64,000 nucleotides of DNA, from contig CP018227.1 of NCBI GenBank assembly GCA_016865035.1, forward strand, positions 1,830,001 to 1,894,000, read 5' to 3'. Positions 41,356-49,733 of the stretch are shown here, in pieces; within the stretch, counting starts at the first letter, position 1, and every line of letters begins with the position of its first letter. The translations under genes were made by a program, and so were the position numbers. Source of the DNA: Kordiimonadales bacterium IMCC3096 (GTDB taxonomy: Bacteria > Pseudomonadota > Alphaproteobacteria > Minwuiales > Minwuiaceae). The notes under the pieces were generated by a model. The model was not told the DNA's origin. It made no database searches and saw only the letters and a list, made by a program, of their open reading frames with translations.

Positions 41356-42252
41356 TCAGGTGTCGGTGACATCCAGGATGCGGCGCATCACGGGGAAGTA
41401 GCGGTCGCCGTCACCATTGGCGATGGCTTCGTCGAACATCCGGGCCACCGTCTCGCCCCCCGGCGCGCGGACGCCGAATTCCTCCGCCATTTCCAGCGCG
41501 TAGGACAGGTCCTTCGCGGCATAGCGGACGGAGAAGGATTTCTCCGGATAGGTATCGGCCAGGATGGCCTTCACCCCGTGATTGCGCAGCGCGAAACTGT
41601 CGCCGGAGCCCTTCATCATCGTATCCAGCAGCACCTTGCCGGAAACCCCCGCCTTCTCGGCGATGGCGACGGCCTGACCGAGTGCCAGGACGGTCTGAAA
41701 CAGCACCATGTTGTTCATGATCTTGATGACCTGGCCGGAGCCGACCTCGCCGCAATGCTCGATGTCGGAGCCCATGGTGGCCAGGACCGGCCGGATCGTC
41801 TGAAACAGGTCATCCGCGGCACCGACCATGATCGCCAGCGTGCCGTCGGCGGCGGCCTGACGGGTGCGGGCGATCGGGGCGTCGGCGAAACGTGCACCCT
41901 GCTCGGCCACCGCCGTCGCGATCTCCCGCATCAGCGTCGGCTGGGACGTCGACATGTCGATCAGGATCTGCCCGGCACGGACCAGGCTGACCAGGCCGTC
42001 GGCCCCGAGCACCAGCTTGCGGACCTGCTCGCCGCCCGGAAGACAGGTGATGACCACATCGGCCGCCGCCATCAGCTCCGCCACGGACCGGGCGGTCGCG
42101 GCACCGTCTTCGCCCAGCCGCTCCAGGGGTTCGGGATCCAGGTCGAAGGCGGTGACCTTCCAGGGACCCTTGCGCACGAGGTTCCGGCACATGGCCTCCC
42201 CCATCACGCCGAGTCCGATGAATCCGATATGGCTGATGTCAGTCTGCGGCAT
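41356..42252 (-). CDS. NAD(P)-dependent oxidoreductase, 3-hydroxyisobutyrate dehydrogenase family
   Basis: 298 residues. The Rossmann loop is GFIGLGVMGEAM, the substrate-binding motif is DMSTSQPTL followed by DAPIARTRQAAADGTL, and the catalytic lysine is in GSGQVIKIMNNM. The family oxidises beta-hydroxy acids such as 3-hydroxyisobutyrate, tartronate or hydroxymethylglutarate. GGGGGGAGAG lies upstream of the start. It is upstream of the Rieske/GS pair on the same strand with a 90-base gap, so it may be the first gene of that operon. It is divergent from the TAXI TRAP transporter. Confidence 0.9.
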   Translation of the reverse strand: MPQTDISHIGFIGLGVMGEAMCRNLVRKGPWKVTAFDLDPEPLERLGEDGAATARSVAELMAAADVVITCLPGGEQVRKLVLGADGLVSLVRAGQILIDMSTSQPTLMREIATAVAEQGARFADAPIARTRQAAADGTLAIMVGAADDLFQTIRPVLATMGSDIEHCGEVGSGQVIKIMNNMVLFQTVLALGQAVAIAEKAGVSGKVLLDTMMKGSGDSFALRNHGVKAILADTYPEKSFSVRYAAKDLSYALEMAEEFGVRAPGGETVARMFDEAIANGDGDRYFPVMRRILDVTDT

Positions 42253-42461
42253 CGCGTTTCTCTCCCCCCCAACAGGTTTCCGAACCTAACCCGTTCCGTA
42301 GCCGGATGGAATCGGCACCGGAGACCATCGGCAGTCCGAACTATTGATGATGGAATTCTGGTCTGTTCAATCTTGTGGAGGTCGCATAACCTTTTCCCTA
42401 GGTAAAGAAAAAGCCGTCTCCTGCAGGGGCGGAAAGAAACCGGAACGGGGAGAAACCAATC

Positions 42462-43625
42462 ATGTCAATCTGGAAGAGAATTGCGCCTGCTGCCGCTGCT
42501 GCGGCCGTGGCCCTTGCGGCACAGGCCGCGACGGCTGAGATCAACCTGCCGAAGACGCTTGTCTGGACCGCCTACAACACGGGTACGTCCGGTTACAATC
42601 AGGCGGTGGGCATCGGCTCGGTGCTGAAGAACACCTACGGCGTGAACCTGCGGGTGCTGCCGGGCAAGAACGACGTGTCCCGCCTGACTCCGCTGGTGAA
42701 GGGCGTTGCCCAGTTCTCCGCCACCGGGTCGGACAGCGTCTACGCGCAGGAAGCCGTCTATACCTTCGGCAACCGCAACTGGGGACCGCAGCCGATCCGC
42801 CTGCTGCTGCACAATGTGGCTGACGGCTGTGCCGTTTCCATGGCCGTGGCCGCCGATACCGGCGTCAAGACCATGGCCGACCTGAAGGGCAAGCGGGTTT
42901 CCTGGGTGCAGGGTGCCCCGGCGCTGAACAAGGCTGTCGAGGCCATGCTGGCCCATGCCGGCATGACCTGGGATGACGTGCAGAAGGTGGAAGTCGGCGG
43001 CTACGGCGCTTCCATCGACAGCATCATCAACGGCGACAATGACGCCGCCGAGGGTGCGACCTTCTCCACCTCCATGGTCAAGCTGGAGGCCAGCCCGCGT
43101 GGCCTGGTCCACCCGCCGCAGCCCCATGCCGACACCGAAGGCTGGAAGCGGCTGAATGCGGTGGTGCCGTGGTACTTCCCGCACAAGTGCATGCAGGGTG
43201 CCGCCGTTCCCGCCGAAGGCTATGAAGGTGTCGGCACGGCCTATCCGATCCTGGTCGGCACGACGCAGGCCAGCGACGATCTCGCCTACAACATGACCAA
43301 GGCGATGTACGAGCATTATGACGACTACAAGGCCTCCGCGCCGGGCGCGAACGGCTGGGCCTGGGAGCGTCAGAAGCTGGAGCATGTGTTCCTGCCGTTC
43401 CACCCCGGTGCCATCAAGTACTACAAGGAAATCGGCAAGTGGACCGACGGCGCTCAGGCCAACCAGGACAAGAACATGGCCCGGCAGAAGGTGCTGCAGG
43501 ATGCCTGGGCCGCCTATACCGCGAATGCCCCGTCGGATGACGACGCGTTCAATACCGGCTGGATGAAGGCGCGTTTCGATGCGCTGGAGGCCGCGGGCAT
43601 GATCACGATCTTTGAGACCTGGTGA
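42462..43625 (+). CDS. TAXI-family TRAP transporter solute-binding protein
   Basis: 387 residues. A Sec signal peptide (about 1-25, ending QAATA) leads into a periplasmic binding fold of the TAXI type, with LVWTAYNTGTSGYNQAVGIG, TMADLKGKRVSWVQG and GGYGASIDSIINGDNDAAEG. GGGGAGAAACC lies before the start. It delivers a carboxylate- or amino-acid-like ligand to the fused permease encoded downstream. A GC hairpin lies between the two genes. The location next to the Rieske/GS operon suggests it brings in that pathway's substrate. Confidence 0.92.
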   Translation: MSIWKRIAPAAAAAAVALAAQAATAEINLPKTLVWTAYNTGTSGYNQAVGIGSVLKNTYGVNLRVLPGKNDVSRLTPLVKGVAQFSATGSDSVYAQEAVYTFGNRNWGPQPIRLLLHNVADGCAVSMAVAADTGVKTMADLKGKRVSWVQGAPALNKAVEAMLAHAGMTWDDVQKVEVGGYGASIDSIINGDNDAAEGATFSTSMVKLEASPRGLVHPPQPHADTEGWKRLNAVVPWYFPHKCMQGAAVPAEGYEGVGTAYPILVGTTQASDDLAYNMTKAMYEHYDDYKASAPGANGWAWERQKLEHVFLPFHPGAIKYYKEIGKWTDGAQANQDKNMARQKVLQDAWAAYTANAPSDDDAFNTGWMKARFDALEAAGMITIFETW

Positions 43626-43680
43626 TCTGATCGCCTGAGACGACGACCCGGCACCGCTGGTGCCGGCATGAGACCAGCAG

Positions 43681-43714
43681 GGGCCGGCCGGCATCGCATC
43701 CGCCGCGCCGGCCC
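43681..43714 (+). terminator. Intercistronic hairpin between binding protein and permease genes
   Basis: GGGCCGGC (43681-43688) pairs with GCCGGCCC (43707-43714), and TTCCTC follows. This is probably an attenuator or mRNA-stabilising stem that lets the binding protein be made in excess over the permease. Confidence 0.5.
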
Positions 43715-43782
43715 TTCCTCTACCTGACCCTGCTGCCCGTCCTGCCCAGATCATTTTGGGCCAGATCGTTTTGGGGGTTCCC

Positions 43783-45789
43783 ATGTCCGACAGCGCCACG
43801 AATCCGTCCACGCAGCCCGAAGAGATCGATGATCGCGAGGCCAGCCGCTACCGCACGCTGGGTCCGGTCTGGCTGGGCATCATCTCCGCCATGACCAGCA
43901 TCGCCATGCTGATCGCCATCGACCGCATGTTCGCGCTGGAGGTGCTGCAGACCCTGATCGGCAAGGCGCTGGTCGACAACCGCTACCTCTATCTGGTCGG
44001 CGGCATCATGATCTCGATGGTCTTCATCGTGCTGCCGGGCTTCAAGCGGTCCTCCAGGTCGAAGGTGCCGCTCTACGACATTGCCCTGATGATCCTGACC
44101 CTCGGCCTGACCTGCTATTACGTCTGGTATGCCGAGGCGATCCTGCTGGAAGCCTGGGAATATGCGGCCCCCCTGCACGGCATGTGGGTCAGTGTGGTCA
44201 TGTGGGCGGTGATCATGGAGGCCGGGCGCCGTGCCGGCGGTCCCGCCGTCTTCTTCATCGTTCTGGTGATCTCGCTCTATCCCATCTATGCCGACCAGGT
44301 GCCGCAGGTGGTGTCCGGTCTGAGCCGCCCGTTCCTGGACACGGCGGCGTTCCACATGTTCTCCGAGGAGAGTTACCTCGGTATTCCGATGAAGGCCTTC
44401 GCGCTGCTGGTCTTCGGCTTCCTGCTGTTCGGCGTGGCGCTGATCTATACCGGTGCCGGACAGTTCTTCATCAGCTTTGCCTTTGCCCTGCTGGGCCATG
44501 TGCGCGGCGGCCCGGCGAAGGTGGCGATCTTCTCCTCCGGCCTCTTCGGTTCCATGTCCGGCGGGCCGGTGACCAATGTCCTGACGACAGGATCGCTCAC
44601 CATTCCGGCGATGAAACGCATCGGTATCCGGTCGAAGACCGCGGGCGCGATCGAGGCCTGTGCCTCCACCGGTGGCGTGATGATGCCGCCGATCATGGGG
44701 GCGACGGCCTTCGTGATGGCAGACTTCCTGCAGGTCCGCTACATCGACGTGGCGCTGGCTGCCGCCATCCCGTCGCTGCTCTACTATCTCGGCCTGTTCA
44801 TGCAGATCGACGCCTATGCGGCGGAGAAGCAGCTGAAGGGTCTGCCACGCGCCGAGCTGCCCTCCGTCCGCAGGGTGATGATCGAGGGGTGGTATTACCT
44901 GTTTGTCTTCGCCCTGCTGATCTTCATGCTGATCTACATGAAGCGGGAGGCGCAGGCCCCGTTCTACGCCACCGCGCTGCTGCTGATCATCAACCAGTTC
45001 AACCCGAAGCACCGCCTGACCTGGCTGAAGCTGAAGCAGTTCGTCTATGCCACCGGCTGCCTGCTGGCGGAACTGGCCAGTCTGCTGGCTGCCGTCGGCC
45101 TGATCGTCGGCGCGCTGCAGGCGACCGGCATGACCGGCACGCTGACCAATGATCTGGTCTACCTGGCGGGCGGACATCCGCTTGTGCTGCTGCTGATGGG
45201 TGCGGTGACGAGTTTCATCCTGGGTATCGGCATGACCGTGACCGCGGCGTACATCTTCCTGGCCATCATCCTGGCCCCGGCGCTGATCACGGCGGGCCTG
45301 GATCCGATGAGCGTGCACATGTTCCTGCTCTACTGGGGCATGCTTTCCTTCATCACGCCGCCGGTGGCGCTGGCCGCCTTTGCCGCCGCCTCCGTCGCCA
45401 GGTCGGAACCGATGCAGACCGGTTTCGAGGCCATGCGGATCGGTTCCATCATCTATTTCATCCCGTTCTTCTTCGTCTTCAATCCGGCCCTGCTGGGCAA
45501 TGCCGGGACGCTGGAAGTCATCGTCGTCTGCGTCACCGCGGTGATCGGTATCCTGATGGTCGCGGCGGCGCTGCAGGGCTACCTGTTCGGCGTCGGACGG
45601 CTGGGCGGCGGTCTGCTTGGGGTCATCGGGCGCGCCAGCCTGTTCGTCGGCGGACTGATCTTTGCCGCGCCGGGCGGGGAGATGATCGGGTTCAGCCACA
45701 CCGAACTCAGCCTGATCGCGCTGGTGGTCGCCGCACCCGGGGTTGCCGTGGCGTTCCTGGGCGGGCGCAAGGCGGCCGCCATGGGGTGA
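43783..45789 (+). CDS. Fused TRAP transporter permease (4TM-12TM type)
   Basis: 668 residues with about 17-18 membrane segments. The small (DctQ-like) and large (DctM-like) TRAP permease subunits are in one chain, which is usual for TAXI systems. Motifs include the SGSxSG-like FGSMSGGPVTNVLTTG, then GGVMMPPIMGATAFVMADFL and the repeated MLSFITPPVALAAFAAASVA. It uses a Na+ or H+ gradient to import the ligand. ATG 43783 follows GGGGG by 6 bases. Just before it, CAGATC-TTTTGGG is repeated twice. It ends close to the convergent BLUF gene. Confidence 0.93.
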   Translation: MSDSATNPSTQPEEIDDREASRYRTLGPVWLGIISAMTSIAMLIAIDRMFALEVLQTLIGKALVDNRYLYLVGGIMISMVFIVLPGFKRSSRSKVPLYDIALMILTLGLTCYYVWYAEAILLEAWEYAAPLHGMWVSVVMWAVIMEAGRRAGGPAVFFIVLVISLYPIYADQVPQVVSGLSRPFLDTAAFHMFSEESYLGIPMKAFALLVFGFLLFGVALIYTGAGQFFISFAFALLGHVRGGPAKVAIFSSGLFGSMSGGPVTNVLTTGSLTIPAMKRIGIRSKTAGAIEACASTGGVMMPPIMGATAFVMADFLQVRYIDVALAAAIPSLLYYLGLFMQIDAYAAEKQLKGLPRAELPSVRRVMIEGWYYLFVFALLIFMLIYMKREAQAPFYATALLLIINQFNPKHRLTWLKLKQFVYATGCLLAELASLLAAVGLIVGALQATGMTGTLTNDLVYLAGGHPLVLLLMGAVTSFILGIGMTVTAAYIFLAIILAPALITAGLDPMSVHMFLLYWGMLSFITPPVALAAFAAASVARSEPMQTGFEAMRIGSIIYFIPFFFVFNPALLGNAGTLEVIVVCVTAVIGILMVAAALQGYLFGVGRLGGGLLGVIGRASLFVGGLIFAAPGGEMIGFSHTELSLIALVVAAPGVAVAFLGGRKAAAMG

Positions 45790-45821
45790 TGAGCGCCTGA
45801 CGAAACCATCAGTCGGGGGGA

Positions 45822-46259
45822 TCAGCGCGTCTCGGGGATCGAGGCGAGGAAGTTGCGCACCATGTACTCGGGCATGCCGCCTGAGCTGCGGCAGCCGCTG
45901 TCCTCCAGCACGGACCGCCGCAACTGCACGAAGCCTTCGAGGCTCTCTCCGGGATCTAGCCTCCGGAAGGCCATCGACCAGTTGCCGAAGAGACGCGCGT
46001 CGCACTGGACATCGTCCACCTTCATCAGCCGACGGTGGCGCGGATCATCCAGAAGACGCTGGTAGGTGCAGTCAACCGCCTCCTCCGGCCCTTCCAGAAT
46101 CTGCATGAAGGAACCGTCGCCATAGAGCAGCAGACCCGTCAGACCGTCGCGCAGATTGTTGTGGCGACTCTGGCCAAGCAGGCTGTCCAGTTCGGAGGTG
46201 CTCATCGTCTTTGTCGCTGACGAGAAGTAGATCAGACGACGTATTGTCTTCCGGTTCAT
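45822..46259 (-). CDS. BLUF-domain blue-light sensor (short, stand-alone)
   Basis: 145 residues. The BLUF domain fills residues 1-100, with a 45-residue tail and no output enzyme domain. All flavin-site residues fit: Tyr11, Asn35 (24 further) and Gln53 (42 further) match the spacing in AppA, and Trp94 and Met96 match its Trp104 and Met106. It should therefore be photoactive with FAD. Stand-alone BLUF proteins act by binding partner proteins. A tiny lipoprotein gene lies 44 bases upstream on the same strand and a FIST-domain gene is divergent just beyond, both candidate partners. The start ATG 46259 gives the canonical N-terminus. Confidence 0.93.
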   Translation of the reverse strand: MNRKTIRRLIYFSSATKTMSTSELDSLLGQSRHNNLRDGLTGLLLYGDGSFMQILEGPEEAVDCTYQRLLDDPRHRRLMKVDDVQCDARLFGNWSMAFRRLDPGESLEGFVQLRRSVLEDSGCRSSGGMPEYMVRNFLASIPETR

Positions 46260-46303
46260 TTGTCCCCAGACCGTCGGATTGGCAGTGCATCCGGCACAAG
46301 GCG

Positions 46304-46435
46304 TCAGAATCTGACGCCAACCGCCCAGTCCACGCCGGACTGGCTGCCGCCGTCCAGCTTCACACGCAGGGCTTCGCAACCTGTCAGCAGGGCGAGGCCG
46401 ATCAGCAGGACGCAGATGACACCTGTGCGCTTCAT
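46304..46435 (-). CDS. Small lipoprotein, 43 residues
   Basis: A short gene I found by reading the gap between the BLUF and FIST genes. The N-terminus MKRTGVICVLLIGLALLTGC is a complete lipoprotein signal peptide with lipobox LLTGC (Cys20). The mature part is only 24 residues (CEALRVKLDGG then SQSGVDWAVGVRF). No strong ribosome binding site is seen. It is probably in one transcript with the BLUF gene. No family is recognised; very short lipoproteins are common and poorly annotated, so its reality rests on the signal peptide. Confidence 0.6.
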   Translation of the reverse strand: MKRTGVICVLLIGLALLTGCEALRVKLDGGSQSGVDWAVGVRF

Positions 46436-46528
46436 TTCGCGAAACTATCGCTTCTCGGGTCTTAAGAAAATGCGCATCAGCGTGAACTTCCCTTGTGTGC
46501 GGCGACTGTCACGTCCAGAAATGCACCC

Positions 46529-47623
46529 ATGGACATGACGGATCGCTTTCAGACGGGATGGGGCGCGGACGCCGACTGGCGCACTGCGCTGGGACAGTGT
46601 CTCGACATGATCGACACGGACCTGGCGCACAGTGGTCCCGGCTTCGTCTATCTGTCCGACCATTTCTCCGGCGACGCCCAGGGTATCCTCACCGTGCTGC
46701 GGGGCCGCACCGGCATCGGCGACTGGGTGGGTACGGCGGGGATCGGCATTCTGGCAAATGACCAGCAGTTCTTCGATCACCCCGCCATCGCCGTGATGCT
46801 GACGTCGGTCGCGGAGGGGGCTTCACATCTGCTGCGCCCGGACGGTGTTTCGCCGCCCCCCTTCATGCCATGGTTCGGCGTGGCCCATGCGGATCCGGGC
46901 CAGCCCGAGCTGCGGGAGAGCCTGCGGGTGCTGGAGCAGCAGCCGGGAGGCTACTGGGTTGGCGGTCTTGCCGCCTCCCGGGGTCCGAACCCGGTGATGG
47001 CGAAGACCCTGACGACCGGGGGACCGGCAGGTATCGTCTTCTCCGATCAGGTTCCCGTCGTCACGGCCCTCACCCAGGGATGCACCCCGATCGGTCCGGC
47101 GCGGGAGATCACGCGGGCGGAACGCAACATCGCCATCGAGCTGGATGGCCGTCCGGCATTCGAGCTCTTCCGGCAGGACATCGGCGAGATCCTGTCGCGC
47201 AACCTGGACCGGATACCCGGCTTCATCTTTGCCGGACTTGCTCCGGCGGGTCAGGACAGCGGCGACTATCTGGTGCGGGAGATCGCGGGCGTCGATCCGC
47301 AGCACGGCCTGGTGGCGGTGGCGGAGGAGGTCACGGTCGGGCAGCGGCTCATGTTCTGCCGCCGCGACGGTGCAGCAGCCGTGGCGGACATGGAACGGAT
47401 GCTGGACACGCTGGAACAGCGCACGGGCGGGGCCACGCCGCGCGGCGGCCTCTACTTCAGTTGCCTTGGCCGCGGCCCGAACCTGTTCGATGACCAGCGC
47501 ACCGAGGCCGCGATGATCCGGGAACGCTTCCCCGACCTGCCGCTGATCGGCTTCTTCGGCAATGGCGAGATCGCAAACAGCCGCCTCTATGCCTACACGG
47601 GTGTGCTGTCGCTGTTCCTCTAA
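46529..47623 (+). CDS. FIST N- and C-domain sensory protein
   Basis: 364 residues. An N-terminal FIST domain (about 10-200) and C-terminal FIST_C domain (about 210-364) are recognisable from DTDLAHSGPGFVYLSDHFSG, the VGTAGIGIL turn, and near the end GGLYFSCLGRGPNLF and LIGFFGNGEIA. FIST domains are thought to bind small ligands such as amino acids and often occur in signalling proteins. This one has no kinase or other output domain. The start is uncertain: ATG 46529 or 46535, with no clear ribosome site. It is divergent from the lipoprotein-BLUF pair. Confidence 0.87.
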   Translation: MDMTDRFQTGWGADADWRTALGQCLDMIDTDLAHSGPGFVYLSDHFSGDAQGILTVLRGRTGIGDWVGTAGIGILANDQQFFDHPAIAVMLTSVAEGASHLLRPDGVSPPPFMPWFGVAHADPGQPELRESLRVLEQQPGGYWVGGLAASRGPNPVMAKTLTTGGPAGIVFSDQVPVVTALTQGCTPIGPAREITRAERNIAIELDGRPAFELFRQDIGEILSRNLDRIPGFIFAGLAPAGQDSGDYLVREIAGVDPQHGLVAVAEEVTVGQRLMFCRRDGAAAVADMERMLDTLEQRTGGATPRGGLYFSCLGRGPNLFDDQRTEAAMIRERFPDLPLIGFFGNGEIANSRLYAYTGVLSLFL

Positions 47624-47641
47624 GCCCGGGCGACCGGACCC

Positions 47642-48592
47642 CTACTGCTCCAGCTGCTGCCACATGTCCTTGTCGCGTTCGGCGGTCCAGATGCGGGGGT
47701 GGTCGATGCCGCTGGCCTCGTCATAGGCGCGGGAGATGTCGAAGGGCATGCAGTGGGCGAAGATCGACCAGTGGCCGTACTTGCCTTCCAGCGCCGGAAC
47801 CACCGTGTCGTAGGCTTCCTTGAGCGAATGGTTGGCGGCGACCTCGCGGGCGACACCGTCGTAGAGCGCACGGATGAAGCTTTCCGTGCCGGCGATGGCT
47901 TCCTCGCAGGCTTCCGGCGTCTTCATGGCGGGGCCACGGCCGGGAATCAGGAAATCCGGTTTCAGGGCGCGCAGCTTGTCCAGGGTGCCGGGCCAGTCGC
48001 GCAGATGTGCGTCGCCCGTGTAGGGGGTGGCGCCATTCTCCACCAGATCGCCGGAGAACAGCACCTTCTGTGACGGCACCCAGACGATGGTGTCGCCGCG
48101 GGTGTGGCCGCGGCCGGGATGCATGACCTGCACCTCCAGATCACCCATCATGATGGTCATCCGGTCGGAGAAGGTCATGGTCGGCCAGGTCAGGCCGGGA
48201 ATGCTCTCGATGCCCTGGAACAGGCGCGGGAAGCGATCTGCCTCCGACTTGTAGTCGGCGTCGCCGCGCTCGCGGATCATCTCCATCGTCGGCTCGGAGG
48301 CAATGATGTGCTCCGCGCCATAGGCGGCGGCCCCCAGCACCCGGACAGCGTGATAATGGGTCAGCACGACATAGCGGAACGGCTTGTCGGTCACTTCCCG
48401 CACCCGGCGGATCAGGTCATCCGCCGCAATGGGTGTGGCGCGGGTATCGATCACCATGACGCCGTCGTCGCCGATGATCACGCCGGATGTGGGATCACCC
48501 TCCTCCACATAGACCCAGGTATTCTCCGTCAGTTGCTCGAACGTGATTTCCTTCGGCCCCAGATCCTGTGTCGATGCGAATGCGCGCGCCAT
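47642..48592 (-). CDS. MBL-fold metallo-hydrolase with altered metal motif
   Basis: 316 residues with the metallo-beta-lactamase fold. The usual H-x-H-x-D-H motif appears as THYHAVRVLGA, so the Asp and the second-site His are replaced. Later ligands are present: GRGHTRGD, LFSGDLVENG and possibly the His in FAHCMPF. Similar proteins with HYHAVR occur in many proteobacteria, some near quinoprotein systems. It may bind one metal or have a changed reaction. It is convergent with the FIST gene (18 bases) and divergent from a PaaX-family regulator, which could control it. Confidence 0.88.
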   Translation of the reverse strand: MARAFASTQDLGPKEITFEQLTENTWVYVEEGDPTSGVIIGDDGVMVIDTRATPIAADDLIRRVREVTDKPFRYVVLTHYHAVRVLGAAAYGAEHIIASEPTMEMIRERGDADYKSEADRFPRLFQGIESIPGLTWPTMTFSDRMTIMMGDLEVQVMHPGRGHTRGDTIVWVPSQKVLFSGDLVENGATPYTGDAHLRDWPGTLDKLRALKPDFLIPGRGPAMKTPEACEEAIAGTESFIRALYDGVAREVAANHSLKEAYDTVVPALEGKYGHWSIFAHCMPFDISRAYDEASGIDHPRIWTAERDKDMWQQLEQ

Positions 48593-48719
48593 GCCGCCGT
48601 CTCCCCTGGTTCATGCCGGCTGTCGACCGGTCCCGTTGCGTTCAGATAAGAGCACGCAACCCTGTACCGCAAGCCCTGCGGGATTGAATGACCGTGATTT
48701 GCCGGTAACATCGGCACCC

Positions 48720-49688
48720 ATGGCCACGACCATGCAAGATCGCCGGACACCGGACGGCTCCGGCGACCGCGGCGGAACCGCCCTGGTTCCCGTCGTGCGC
48801 CACCTGCTGGACCAGGTACCCGTGCGGGCGCCATCGCTGATCGTCACCGTCTGGGGCGACACCATCTCCGCGCATGATTGCCCGGTATGGCTGGGCAGCC
48901 TGATCCGTCTTCTGGCCGATTTCGGACTCAACGAGCGGGTGGTGCGGACAGCCGTCTTCCGTCTGCAGAAGGACAACTGGCTGCGGGGCCGACAGGCGGG
49001 ACGGCGCAGCTTCTATGACCTCGCCGCGTCCGGCCGCCGCCGCTCCGACGCCGCCCACCGGACCATCTACCGCTCCGCCCGTGGCGAATGGGATGGCTGC
49101 TGGCTCACCCTGATGGCCACGTCCGACGCCATGCGCCGCGCGGATCAGCTCCGGCGTGATCTGGCCTGGATGGGGTTTGGCTCACCTGCGCCGGGCGTCT
49201 TCCTGCACCCTGACATGTCGGAGCAGGCCGTGCGCGCGCTGCTGCATGACCAGGGCATGGAGGACCAGGTCGTCGTGCTGCGCGCCAGGGCCGAGGCCGG
49301 TTCGGAACCAGCGGCCCTGCGGCATCTGGCGCGGGAAGCCTGGGACCTCGCCTCCCTGGAGGGCGGATACAGTGATTTCCTGCGGCTGTTCACACCGGTG
49401 ATGGAACATGTGACGCAGCACGGCTCCCTGCCGGACCGGGACGCCTTCGTGGTACGGACGCTGCTGATTCACGAATTCCGGCGTGTCACCCTGCGTGATC
49501 CGCTGCTGCCGCAGGCCGTGCTCGGCAAGGACTGGCCGGGCGAGACAGCGCGACAGCTTTCCGCCAGTCTGTATCGCGCGATTCACGCGCAGGCGACGGC
49601 GCATGCGATGCGCCATCTGGAAACTGCGGATGGGGGACTGCCCCCGCCGCGCAGGGGATACTATGATCGGTATGGTGGCCTGGACTGA
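48720..49688 (+). CDS. PaaX-family transcriptional regulator
   Basis: 322 residues, PaaX-like: an N-terminal winged helix (about 25-95, with APSLIVTVWGDTIS and NERVVRTAVFRLQKDNWL), a middle domain with ARGEWDGCWLTLM, and a C-terminal domain with LIHEFRRVTLRDPLLP. PaaX represses phenylacetate degradation and senses phenylacetyl-CoA; other members control other aromatic pathways. No paa genes are in the window. The neighbours suggest it may regulate the divergent MBL hydrolase or the downstream flavoprotein and SDR genes. Starts ATG 48720 or 48732 are both possible. Confidence 0.88.
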   Translation: MATTMQDRRTPDGSGDRGGTALVPVVRHLLDQVPVRAPSLIVTVWGDTISAHDCPVWLGSLIRLLADFGLNERVVRTAVFRLQKDNWLRGRQAGRRSFYDLAASGRRRSDAAHRTIYRSARGEWDGCWLTLMATSDAMRRADQLRRDLAWMGFGSPAPGVFLHPDMSEQAVRALLHDQGMEDQVVVLRARAEAGSEPAALRHLAREAWDLASLEGGYSDFLRLFTPVMEHVTQHGSLPDRDAFVVRTLLIHEFRRVTLRDPLLPQAVLGKDWPGETARQLSASLYRAIHAQATAHAMRHLETADGGLPPPRRGYYDRYGGLD

Positions 49689-49733
49689 GGGGATGCGGTC
49701 GGGCCAACAGGTGATGAAACGGGGAGGAAGCAA

